A DNA stretch of 9,407 bases from an uncultured Gemmatimonadota bacterium (GTDB lineage Bacteria > Gemmatimonadota > Gemmatimonadetes > Gemmatimonadales > Gemmatimonadaceae), in contig CAMLEQ010000128.1 in the NCBI GenBank assembly GCA_946479015.1, positions 1 through 9,407 on the forward strand, read 5' to 3'. The notes under the pieces were generated by a model, which saw nothing but the letters and a program-made list of their open reading frames with translations, ran no database searches and had not been told where the DNA came from. Positions within the stretch are counted from its first letter, which is position 1, and each line of letters starts with the position of its first letter. The position numbers and the translations under genes are program-made. Positions 1-5,701 of the stretch are shown one piece after another.

Positions 1-122
1 GCGAGAGTAGGTTCGTGTGTAGGCGGACTCTCTCTACAGCCGAGCCTACACGCGCTCTACCTCGCATCTACTCCCGTCAGTTCCCCACACGCCACACGCG
101 TTCTTCGGTGGTCCAGCCACCA
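1..122 (+). repeat. Intergenic palindromic repeat, copy A (right half; cut by window edge)
   Basis: This stretch matches the right half of the complete element at 5255-5437. Positions 34-60 are identical to 5349-5375 apart from edge bases. The core at 73-121 runs CCCGTCAG, then CCACACGCCACACGCG, then a terminal hairpin GGTGGTCCAGCCACC at 107-121 (5-bp stem, 5-nt loop). The bases before 34, including GTGTGTAGGCGGA, resemble the middle of the complete copy, so the left half probably lies upstream of the window. It contains no convincing gene. It is probably a dispersed, non-coding, MITE- or REP-like element; no transposase or RAYT gene is visible to mobilise it. Confidence 0.75.
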
Positions 123-264
123 GGCCCTACCTTCTCCGGGGCCGCGCATGGCTCAGACCGTGGCGCCGGCGTGTCGAAACGCACGGCCATCATCGGCGCG
201 GCCCGCCGGTTGCGTTCGTCGCGTCGCGGGCGCGCGAGCGCCCATTGCCGGTGCTGGAGGGAGT

Positions 265-828
265 ATGGCAGAAGTCCTGATTCGCTTCGACGAGCCGATT
301 CACGATTCCCGCGGACGCGGCTTTGCGGCCCAGGTGTGCGGGCGCGTGGCGCACGACGGGATGTGGGAAGGGTGGGTCGAGTATCAGCCGATCGATGGTG
401 GGGAGGTGCTGCGCTCCCCCCGTGAGACATCGCAGCCGAACCGCCACGATCTCGAGTACTGGGCGACGGGGCTGAGCGTGGCGTATCTGGAGGGCGCGCT
501 CGACAGGGCACGGCGCGCCGCGGCGCCGAGAGTGGAGGAGCCGGCACCGGTGGTGCGCCCGTTCTTCTCCGAGCCGGCACCCCCACCCGGGCCGGCGGTC
601 GCGATGACGTCGCGCGCGGTGCTCGATCCATTCGCCGTGCACGCGCAGGGAGAGCAGATCCTCCGCAGCGAGCTGCAGGCGCTCTCCCGCGACCAGCTCG
701 TGAACGTGGCCGATGCCTACGCGCTCGTGGGTCCCGAGGCCGCGCGCTCGTCGGTGAGCAAGGGCGCGCTCGTGGATGCGATCGTCGCCGCGGTGCGCCT
801 TCGCGTCGAGTCCGGCCAGCGACGCTGA
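265..828 (+). CDS. Conserved two-part protein of unknown function (187 aa)
   Basis: I do not recognise a named family. The ATG at 265 is chosen because GGAGGG lies 3 nt upstream and the protein then opens with a compact beta-rich segment (MAEVLIRFDEPI). An in-frame ATG at 148 would add 39 Arg/Ala-rich residues with no ribosome binding site. Residues 1 to about 85 form an N-terminal domain with a W-E-G-W motif, then RETSQPNRHDLEYWATGLS and YLEGAL, a pattern I associate with small uncharacterised bacterial proteins. Residues about 86-125 are a Pro/Ala-rich linker. Residues about 128-187 are helical (LSRDQLVNVADAYAL, then SKGALVDAIVAAVRLRV), with a look loosely like SAP or Rho-N helix pairs, so nucleic-acid binding is possible but only a guess. 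It has no signal peptide or membrane segment. It converges with the DinB-fold gene 19 nt downstream. Confidence 0.8.
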   Translation: MAEVLIRFDEPIHDSRGRGFAAQVCGRVAHDGMWEGWVEYQPIDGGEVLRSPRETSQPNRHDLEYWATGLSVAYLEGALDRARRAAAPRVEEPAPVVRPFFSEPAPPPGPAVAMTSRAVLDPFAVHAQGEQILRSELQALSRDQLVNVADAYALVGPEAARSSVSKGALVDAIVAAVRLRVESGQRR

Positions 829-840
829 GCGGAGTGCGCC

Positions 841-858
841 CCGCGCGTCAGCGCGCGG
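841..858. terminator. GC hairpin between convergent genes, possible bidirectional terminator
   Basis: CCGCGCG and CGCGCGG form a perfect 7-bp stem around a TCAG loop. The loop holds the stop codon of the minus-strand DinB-fold gene. It sits between two convergent stop codons (828 and 848). There is no T tract, so an intrinsic terminator is unproven. Confidence 0.35.
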
Positions 859-1390
859 CGAGGAGCGCCGCCGCGACCTCGCGGACCTGCGCGGCGTGCC
901 GCTCCTCGTGGTACCCGATGAAGACCACCCACTGGTGAATGTCGAGCGTGCCGAGCGCGGGGTGCGTGAATCGGGAGTCGCCGGGCGGCACCCCATCGCG
1001 CGCCAGCACCGCATCGCGCAACCGCTGCCGGCTCTCCTCGAGCGCGCTCCACGCGACGTCGAACGAGCACCCCGCGCGCGGGTGCACGGCCTCCGCCGCC
1101 ACTACCGTTCGGCCCCGGTCCAGCGCGCGCGCGGCGTCGAGCGAGCCGACGGTCGCGCCGGGGCGGTAGGTGGGCGTGGGCTCCGTGCCGTCGGCGATGG
1201 GAATCGCCGCGATGCGTTGCGCCAAGCGGTCCTCGACGAGCGACAGGTGCTCGACGATCTCCGCCACCGACCACCGCTCCGGCGCGGGGCGGCGCTCGCG
1301 AAGGGAAGGGGACACCGCGTCCACCGTCTCGCGCAGGACGGCGCGCGTGCGGTCGAGGTGCTCCAGCAGCTCGGTGGTGACGGGGTGCAT
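848..1390 (-). CDS. DinB-fold (DinB_2/DUF664-like) putative metal-dependent protein
   Basis: The protein is 180 aa and predicted to form a four-helix bundle of the DinB/YfiT superfamily. Members bind a divalent metal through a His triad and act in thiol transfer or unknown stress roles. The likely ligands are visible: H48 in WSVAEIVEHLSLVED, and H161 and H165 in HQWVVFIGYHEERHAAQV near the C-terminus, where the family has its H-x3-H helix. Length fits the family. It is cytoplasmic, with no signal peptide. The start is uncertain: I use the ATG at 1390, but a GTG at 1402 would overlap the upstream stop codon as GTGA and add four residues; neither has a strong ribosome binding site. It follows the 59-aa gene directly on the same strand and is probably co-transcribed and translationally coupled. 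The substrate is unknown. The name DinB here means the Bacillus DinB fold, not DNA polymerase IV. Confidence 0.88.
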   Translation of the reverse strand: MHPVTTELLEHLDRTRAVLRETVDAVSPSLRERRPAPERWSVAEIVEHLSLVEDRLAQRIAAIPIADGTEPTPTYRPGATVGSLDAARALDRGRTVVAAEAVHPRAGCSFDVAWSALEESRQRLRDAVLARDGVPPGDSRFTHPALGTLDIHQWVVFIGYHEERHAAQVREVAAALLAAR

Positions 1391-1398
1391 GCCCCGCG

Positions 1399-1578
1399 TC
1401 ACCCGTCGTTCCGGTCGAGCTCCGCGAGCAGCCGCTCGAAGAGCCGCTCACGATCGAACAGGCCGTGCCGGTACTCCTTCGCTTCGGTGCGGGCGATCTC
1501 CATGCGGAGCTCGGGGAGATAGCTGGCCAGCGCTTCGCGCAGCACGACTGCCTCGCGCTCGGTGAGGGCGATCTGCAT
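1399..1578 (-). CDS. Small helical protein of unknown function (59 aa)
   Basis: The ATG at 1578 is preceded by GGAGG at good spacing (CGGAGGTGTCGC-ATG), which decides the start; the longer frame reaching 1728 adds a low-complexity Arg-rich leader. The product is charged and helical: an opening LTEREAVVLREALASYLPEL, an RMEIARTEAKEYR segment, and a final FERLLAELDRN helix. It resembles a widespread type of short bacterial protein with the pattern L-T-x-E-E-x-x-L-R-x-x-L-x-x-Y-L-x-x-L-R-x-E-I, for which I know no function. There is no membrane segment or zinc motif. Its stop codon meets the start of the DinB-fold gene, so the two form an operon read from the promoter near 1642. The role is not inferable from sequence. 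Confidence 0.8.
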   Translation of the reverse strand: MQIALTEREAVVLREALASYLPELRMEIARTEAKEYRHGLFDRERLFERLLAELDRNDG

Positions 1579-1641
1579 GCGACACCTCCGGAGCCGGTCG
1601 GGGAGCGGCGACCACACGCCGCCGTGGTGAGTCACCCGTGG

Positions 1642-1647
1642 AGTATA
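1642..1647 (-). promoter_or_regulatory. Probable sigma-70-type -10 box for the 59-aa/DinB-fold operon
   Basis: The minus strand reads TATACT, five of six matches to TATAAT, in an otherwise very GC-rich gap. It lies about 64 nt upstream of the ATG at 1578, giving a leader of about 55 nt. No convincing -35 box is seen at 16-18 nt; the candidate hexamers are GC-rich and poor matches. Confidence 0.4.
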
Positions 1648-1707
1648 TGCGGGGGCGCGAACGGCAGCCAGGCGTGGCCGAGCGCGCCAGTGTCGCGGGG
1701 CGGACCT

Positions 1708-1806
1708 GGTGGCTAGACCACCGAACAACGCGTGTGGCGTGTGGGGAACTGACGGGATGAGGAGCTAGGTCGAGCGCATGTAGCGAATGGGCGGCTGGTG
1801 TAGCGA
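1708..1806 (-). repeat. Intergenic palindromic repeat, copy B (one half only)
   Basis: Read on the minus strand this is the same core as copy A: CCCGTCAGTTCCCCACACG, CCACACGCG, then TTCGGTGG and the terminal hairpin, here GGTGGTCTAGCCACC (1708-1722). The core is nearly identical to copy A over about 48 nt; the inner part, 1757-1806, has diverged but keeps CTCTAC and CTACA words. No matching second arm follows, so this is a half element. With copy A it brackets the segment 123-1707, the two hairpin ends facing inward. The gap 1579-1929 holds this repeat, a promoter and a hairpin, and no gene I can support. Confidence 0.75.
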
Positions 1807-1831
1807 GTAGAGTTCTTTTCTGGCGTGCGTG

Positions 1832-1849
1832 GGGGCGCCTCTGCGCCCC
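1832..1849 (-). terminator. GC hairpin downstream of tRNA-Asn, possible terminator
   Basis: GGGGCGC and GCGCCCC pair perfectly (7 bp) around a 4-nt loop, about 80 nt past the tRNA 3' end. No T tract follows on the minus strand (the next bases are CACGCACGCC), so it may equally be a processing or Rho-linked structure. Confidence 0.3.
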
Positions 1850-1929
1850 GTCCCCATGCTGCCACTATCTAGCGCTGTAACCACTAACCCACCGAGGCGG
1901 GCGAATTATGCGCCGGCCTCTCTCGTGTA

Positions 1930-2201
1930 CTCGCCAGGCAGGACTCGAACCTGCGACCCGCGGATTACCTACCACTTCGGCTTTCGCCGCCGCCCAAGAG
2001 CGTTCGTGGTCTGGACTTTCCCTTCGCCTTCACCCGAGGTGGTCAGGCGCCCGCCATCAAGTCTCTACACCTTCCCTTGCGGGCTTGGCTCGGGGTTGGG
2101 ATTTCACACCGTTCCCCGACTTTGACGGGATTCACGCGAGCGGTTTCCCGCCCGGTGTGCCAATTGACAGTCCGCTGCTCTACCGACTGAGCTACTGGCG
2201 A
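1930..2201 (-). tRNA. tRNA-Asn(GUU) gene interrupted by a group I intron
   Basis: The two exons (2201-2167 and 1967-1930) join to a 73-nt cloverleaf. The acceptor TCGCCAG pairs with CTGGCGA over 7 bp; the D arm is GCTC/GAGC with loop AGTCGGTA; the anticodon stem is GCGGA/TCCGC. The spliced loop is C-T-G-T-T-A-A, giving anticodon GTT at positions 34-36. The variable loop is 5 nt (GGGTC) and the T arm is GCAGG/CCTGC with loop TTCGAGT. The discriminator base is G and the first base is U, both as in E. coli tRNA-Asn; the D-loop and anticodon stem are also close to that tRNA. CCA is not encoded (TAC follows). The insertion is after U35, between the second and third anticodon bases, so no functional tRNA exists without splicing. 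A good promoter lies just upstream. A standard tRNA scan could miss this gene because of the 199-nt insertion. Confidence 0.93.
1968..2166 (-). ncRNA. Group I self-splicing intron (IC3-like, 199 nt) in tRNA-Asn
   Basis: The intron starts after a U (position 35) and ends in G, as group I introns do. Helices, numbered from the first intron base: P1, exon UGU with G7-C8-A9, a U-G wobble at the splice site. P2, 13-19/24-30, 7 bp closed by GAAA. P3, CCCGUC 38-43 with GGCGGG 112-117. J3/4, AAA 44-46. P4, UCGGGG 48-53 with CCCCGA 72-77. P6, 78-80/96-98, and P6a, CCC-GCAA-GGG 84-93. P7, GACU 104-107 with AGUC 150-153, in the AGAGACU and AGUCC context of the guanosine site. P8, 118-122/138-142. An outer P9 pairing 157-161/192-196 encloses CGGC-GAAA-GCCG 178-189. 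Terminal G199 is the omega-G. Layout, size and the L2 and L9 GAAA loops match, from memory, the Azoarcus tRNA-Ile intron (IC3). It encodes no endonuclease. Autocatalytic splicing is inferred, not shown. Confidence 0.93.
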
Positions 2202-2249
2202 TCGATTGTCATTCCTCTCTCGCGCACTGACGTGCGGAGATAGCTAACA

Positions 2250-2278
2250 AAATTAGCCGTCCCCGAGGAGCGTGTCAA
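2250..2278 (-). promoter_or_regulatory. Sigma-70-type promoter of tRNA-Asn, overlapping the uvrA stop
   Basis: The minus strand has a perfect -35 TTGACA (2278-2273), a 17-nt spacer, and TAATTT (2255-2250) as the -10. The -10 is a moderate match (3 of 6) but lies in the only AT-rich patch around. Transcription would start near 2243, leaving a leader of about 40 nt to be trimmed by RNase P. The uvrA stop codon TGA is inside the -35 box. GCTAA/TTAGC around the -10 can also pair, so local structure may contribute. Confidence 0.6.
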
Positions 2279-5187
2279 GCAAAGAGCGCCCGCTGGTCGC
2301 GCCGTGCGCCGGCGGTTTTCGCCGCTTCCGTGCCTGCACCCAGCACTCCGCGCAGCCACTGGCCGGTGTACGAGCCCTCCACGCGCGCGACCTCTTCCGG
2401 CCGCCCCATCGCCACCACCTCCCCGCCACGCACGCCGGCCTCCGGCCCGAGATCCACCACCCAGTCCGCGAGCTTGATGATGTCCAGATTGTGCTCGATC
2501 ACCACCAGCGTGTGCCCGTGGTCGACGAGGCGCTCGAGCACGCGCACCAGCTTGCGGATGTCCTCGAGGTGCAGCCCGGTGGTCGGCTCGTCCATCACGT
2601 ACAGCTTCCGCCCCCCCTTCCGGCCGGCGCTCGCCAGCTCGCGCGCCACCTTGATGCGCTGCGCCTCCCCGCCGGAGAGCGTGGGCGCGGGCTGCCCCAG
2701 GCGCAGGTAGCCGAGCCCCACCTGTTGCAGGTGCCAGAGCGCCTGCCCGAGCTTCTCCTCCTTGGGGAAGAAGCGGATGGCCTCGTCCACGGTGAGGTTC
2801 AGCACGTCGTGGATGCTCTTGCCGTTCACCTTCACCTCGAGCACCTCGGGCTTGAACCGCTTGCCCCCGCAGTCGTCGCACGGGACGAACACGTCGGCCA
2901 TGAACACCATCTCCACTTCGAGCTGTCCCGCGCCCTCGCACGTCTCGCAGCGCCCCCCGGCCATGTTGAAGCTGAAGGTCCCCGCCGTGTAGCGCCGCTT
3001 CCGCGCGAGCGGCTGGTCGGCGAAGATCCGCCGGATCTCGTCGAACGCCTTCACGTACGTCACGGGATTCGAGCGCGGCGTCTTGCCGATCGGACTCTGG
3101 TCGATGAGCACCACGTCGTCCAGCGGCTCCCAGCCGGTGATGCCGTCGAAGTCGCCGACGCGCTCCCCCAGGTGCTGCTTGGCCGTGTGCTCCCCGTGGA
3201 GGCGCGTCTCGAGCGCGCGATAGAGCACGTCGTGCACGAGCGTGCTCTTCCCCGAGCCGGAGACTCCGGTGACGACGGTCATCGCGCCGAGGGGGATCTT
3301 CACCTCCACGCCGCGCAGGTTGTGCTCGCGTGCGCCGGTGAGGGTGATCCACCGCGGCCCGAGCGCGCGCCGCTCCTCGGGGAGCGGGATCTCACGGGCG
3401 CCGGTGAGGTACGCGCCGGTGAGCGGGCTGTTCGCCGCCTCGGACATGGGGCCGGTGAACACGAGCTGTCCCCCGTGCTCGCCGCTCGCCGGCCCGAGCT
3501 CCACCATGTAGTCCGCCGCGCGGATGGCCTCGAGGTCGTGCTCCACCACGAGCACGGTGTTCCCCCCCTCGCGCAGCCGCTGCAGGAGCGCGAGCAGCCG
3601 GCTCACGTCGCGCGGATGCAGACCGATGCTCGGCTCGTCCAGGACGTACAGCGTGTCCACGAGCTGCGAGCCGAGCGAGTTGGCGAGGCCGATGCGCTGC
3701 GCCTCGCCGCCGGAGAGCGTCCGCGTGGCGCGGTTCAGGGAGAGATAGCCGAGCCCCACGTCCACCAGGAAGTGCGTGCGCGCGCGCGCTTCCTTCAGGA
3801 TGTTCTCCGCCACGCGCGCCTCGAACTCCGACAGGGGAAGCGCGTCGAGCCAGGGCGCGAGCTCCTCCACCGGCAGCTCGCTCGCGTCGGCGATGGACTT
3901 CCCCGCCACGCGCACGTGCAGCGCCTCGGGCTGAAGCTTCGCGCCTCCGCAGGAGGCGCAGGTGCGCGCCGACTGGTACTGCCGGAGGAACACGCGGATG
4001 TACTGCTTGTAGCGCTTCTCCTCGAGGTCGCGCAGGAAGGGGAAGATCCCCTTGTAGCCGCGCTCCCTGGCGTGCAGCAGCCGCTCGCGCTGCGATGCGG
4101 GGAGATCGCGCCACGGCGTGTCCAAGTCGATCCCCGCCTTGCGCGCGAACTCGGCGAGCGCACGCCGCTTGTTCTCGTAGCGCGGCTTCGTCCACGGATC
4201 GATCGCTCCCTGCCGGAGCGTCCGCTCGGGGTAGGGAACGATCAGCGCCTCATCGTACTCGAGGGTGGCGCCGAAGCCGTTGCAGGTGGGGCACGCGCCG
4301 CGCGGACTGTTGAAGGAGAAGAGCTGCGGCGTCGGCACCGGCGCCCGCGTGCCGTCGTTGGGGCACTCGAAGCGCTCAGTGAAGGAGAGCCGGGGCGCGG
4401 GGCGCGGGGTGCGGGACGCGGAGGCACTCTCGCTCCCCGCGTCCCGCGCCCCGCGCCCCGGCTCCGGTGCGAGGAGCACGACACAGTCACCATCACCGTC
4501 CGCGAACGCGGTGCCCACGGCGTCGGCGAGGCGGCGGGCGGCATCGGGGGAGACCACGAGACGGTCCACGATCACGAGCAGCTCCGACGCGCGCGTGACG
4601 TCCGGTGTGCCGCCGGCGAGGTCGTCGAGGTGCTTCACCTCGCCGTCGATGCTCACGCGGAGAAAGCCCTGCGCGCGCAGCGACTCGAGCACCATCTCGT
4701 GCGTTGCCGTGTCGCTCAGGCGGAGCGGGAAGGCGACGGAGAAGCGCGTCCCCTCTGGGAGGGCGAGCACGGCGTCGGTGACCGACTGCACGGTGTCGGG
4801 GCGCATCTCGCGCCCACACTTCGGGCAGAAGGTGTGTCCCACGCGTGCCCAGAGCAGCCGGAGGAAATCGTAGACCTCCGTCGCCGTTCCCACGGTGGAG
4901 CGCGAGGTCTTGGTGGGGTTCTTCTGCTCGATGGCCACCGCGGGGGAGAGCCCGTCGATGTGGTCCACGAGCGGCTTCTCCATCCGCTCGAGGAACTGCC
5001 GCGCGTACGCCGACAGCGACTCCACGTAGCGGCGCTGCCCCTCGGCGTAGATGGTGTCGAACGCGAGGGAGGACTTCCCCGACCCCGAGGGACCGGTGAT
5101 GACCGTGAACGCCCGTCGGGGGATCTCGAGATCGAACCCCTTCAGGTTGTGCTGCCGCGCGCCGCGGACGACGATGTGGGACTTCAT
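2275..5187 (-). CDS. uvrA: UvrA, excinuclease ABC subunit A
   Basis: UvrA is the damage-sensing ABC ATPase of nucleotide excision repair; it dimerises, loads UvrB on lesions and leaves. The ATG at 5187 is chosen because AGGGG lies just upstream and MKSHIVVRGARQHNLKG is the usual UvrA N-terminus. Length is 970 aa, slightly long for the family. Walker A: GPSGSGKS 32-39 and GVSGSGKS 641-648. Signatures: LSGGEAQR at 491 and 837. Walker B: LYVLDEP at 513 and LYVMDEP at 862. The UvrB-binding region (about 121-235, CPKCG at its start) is present, so this is a standard class I UvrA, not UvrA2. Zinc modules: C410/C413 in the hinge region; C747/C750 with C770/C773 intact at the C-terminal finger. In the first module the second ligand is missing (C275-P-N-D278, with C299/C302 kept). 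Residues 242-267 are an extra Pro/Arg/Ser-rich stretch encoded by a GC palindrome. No LexA-like box is obvious upstream. Confidence 0.98.
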   Translation of the reverse strand: MKSHIVVRGARQHNLKGFDLEIPRRAFTVITGPSGSGKSSLAFDTIYAEGQRRYVESLSAYARQFLERMEKPLVDHIDGLSPAVAIEQKNPTKTSRSTVGTATEVYDFLRLLWARVGHTFCPKCGREMRPDTVQSVTDAVLALPEGTRFSVAFPLRLSDTATHEMVLESLRAQGFLRVSIDGEVKHLDDLAGGTPDVTRASELLVIVDRLVVSPDAARRLADAVGTAFADGDGDCVVLLAPEPGRGARDAGSESASASRTPRPAPRLSFTERFECPNDGTRAPVPTPQLFSFNSPRGACPTCNGFGATLEYDEALIVPYPERTLRQGAIDPWTKPRYENKRRALAEFARKAGIDLDTPWRDLPASQRERLLHARERGYKGIFPFLRDLEEKRYKQYIRVFLRQYQSARTCASCGGAKLQPEALHVRVAGKSIADASELPVEELAPWLDALPLSEFEARVAENILKEARARTHFLVDVGLGYLSLNRATRTLSGGEAQRIGLANSLGSQLVDTLYVLDEPSIGLHPRDVSRLLALLQRLREGGNTVLVVEHDLEAIRAADYMVELGPASGEHGGQLVFTGPMSEAANSPLTGAYLTGAREIPLPEERRALGPRWITLTGAREHNLRGVEVKIPLGAMTVVTGVSGSGKSTLVHDVLYRALETRLHGEHTAKQHLGERVGDFDGITGWEPLDDVVLIDQSPIGKTPRSNPVTYVKAFDEIRRIFADQPLARKRRYTAGTFSFNMAGGRCETCEGAGQLEVEMVFMADVFVPCDDCGGKRFKPEVLEVKVNGKSIHDVLNLTVDEAIRFFPKEEKLGQALWHLQQVGLGYLRLGQPAPTLSGGEAQRIKVARELASAGRKGGRKLYVMDEPTTGLHLEDIRKLVRVLERLVDHGHTLVVIEHNLDIIKLADWVVDLGPEAGVRGGEVVAMGRPEEVARVEGSYTGQWLRGVLGAGTEAAKTAGARRDQRALFA
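4387..4464. repeat. 78-bp GC palindrome inserted in frame in uvrA
   Basis: The arms 4387-4408 and 4443-4464 are perfect 22-nt inverted copies (GAGCCGGGGCGCGGGGCGCG and two more bases). The imperfect interior continues as GTGCGGGACGCGGA and CCCCGCGTCCCGC. The unit is exactly 26 codons (UvrA residues 242-267) without a stop, so uvrA stays open. Related sequence recurs at 8610-8626 and 9347-9374. The RNA could form a long hairpin within the uvrA message. Confidence 0.75.
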
Positions 5188-5254
5188 CCCCTGAAATGTA
5201 GCGGCGGGAAGACCGAAGAAGAACCGTACGGGAGGGGGATTCTGGGGCCAAGTC

Positions 5255-5437
5255 GCTAGACCACCATGAAACGCGTGTGGCGTGTGGGGAACTGACGGAC
5301 AGAGGGCGTAGGGACGGCGCGTGTAGGGCGGGATGTAGAGAGAGCTCACCTACAGCCGAGCCTACACGCGCTCTACCTACCTTCTCTTCCCGTCAGTGCC
5401 CTACACGCGACACGCGTCCTTCGGTGGTCCAGCCACC
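5255..5437. repeat. Complete intergenic palindromic repeat (copies C and D head to head)
   Basis: The left arm starts CTAGACCACC and continues ACGCGTGTGGCGTGTGGGGA then ACTGACGG. The right arm mirrors it: CCGTCAG, CCTACACGCGACACGCG, then TTCGGTGGTCCAGCCACC. The centre near 5335-5375 carries GTAGAGAGAGCTCACCTACA, AGCCGAGCCTACACG and CGCTCTACC; the second word set is shared with copy A. The element is about 183 bp and lies between the uvrA start (5187) and the stop of the downstream-facing glsB gene (5443). The left outer hairpin is damaged (AAGTCG instead of GGTGG). It is non-coding and MITE-like in build; no target-site duplication could be confirmed by eye. Confidence 0.8.
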
Positions 5438-5442
5438 ACATC

Positions 5443-5700
5443 CTAGAATCGACGACGCACGACTCTTCCTATGACCAGCACCACGATCGCCCCCGACGTC
5501 GCGATGGCGATCGAGCGGACGTCGAGGCGCGGCTGGGTGATGCGCCCCCAGCCGAGGAGCGATCCGATCCAGCCGCCGATCACCGCGCCCAGGACGCCGA
5601 GCAGGATGGTGATGATGCAGCCCGCGGGATCGCGCCCCGGCACGAGGAATTTCGCCAGCGCGCCGGCGACGAGGCCGAGGATCACCCAGTGCCAGAACAT
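5443..5700 (-). CDS. GlsB/YeaQ/YmgE-family small membrane protein (first copy)
   Basis: The 85-aa product belongs to the transglycosylase-associated (PF04226-type) family of small stress-linked inner-membrane proteins whose exact role is unknown. The sequence shows three hydrophobic segments: about residues 4-20 (WVILGLVAGALAKFLVPG), 28-50 (IITILLGVLGAVIGGWIGSLLG), and 63-80 (SIAIATSGAIVVLVIG), ending in a basic VVRRRF tail. The family hallmarks L-V-A-G-x-L-A-K, PG-x-D-P, and GA-x-x-GGWIG are all present. It is a paralog of the gene at 5903-6160, of equal length. The ATG has no Shine-Dalgarno sequence: its message leader is C-rich, because the G-rich repeat on the other strand runs right up to the start codon. 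Translation may be weak, or coupled to the upstream gene. Confidence 0.92.
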   Translation of the reverse strand: MFWHWVILGLVAGALAKFLVPGRDPAGCIITILLGVLGAVIGGWIGSLLGWGRITQPRLDVRSIAIATSGAIVVLVIGRVVRRRF

Positions 5701-5701
5701 C

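Noticed and set aside
848..1578. Toxin-antitoxin pair (59-aa protein plus DinB-fold protein)
   Set aside because: Neither protein matches a known toxin or antitoxin pattern; the tight junction alone is not enough.
1860..1929. A second tRNA downstream of tRNA-Asn
   Set aside because: The minus strand has tRNA-like words (GGTTAGTGGTTA) but no acceptor, T arm or anticodon stem could be paired.
1968..2166. A homing endonuclease gene or group II intron
   Set aside because: The insertion is 199 nt with no coding frame, and the helices and U/G ends fit group I, not group II (no GUGYG start or domain V).
1829..2243. Plus-strand open frames of 98 and 111 aa
   Set aside because: They run antisense through the split tRNA-Asn gene and intron; their sequence is explained by RNA structure and they have no ribosome binding site.
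2275..5187. UvrA2-type drug or self-resistance protein
   Set aside because: The UvrB-binding region is present, so class I repair UvrA fits better.
5188..5254. A LexA box or clear sigma-70 promoter for uvrA
   Set aside because: The best pair (TTGGCC, 17 nt, TACGGT) is weak and no palindromic SOS box is visible.
2272..5259. A 995-aa open frame on the plus strand
   Set aside because: It is the antisense shadow of uvrA in GC-rich DNA; His- and Leu-rich composition is typical of this artefact.
1..5437. CRISPR array
   Set aside because: The repeats are few, far apart, inverted and imperfect, with no regular spacers.
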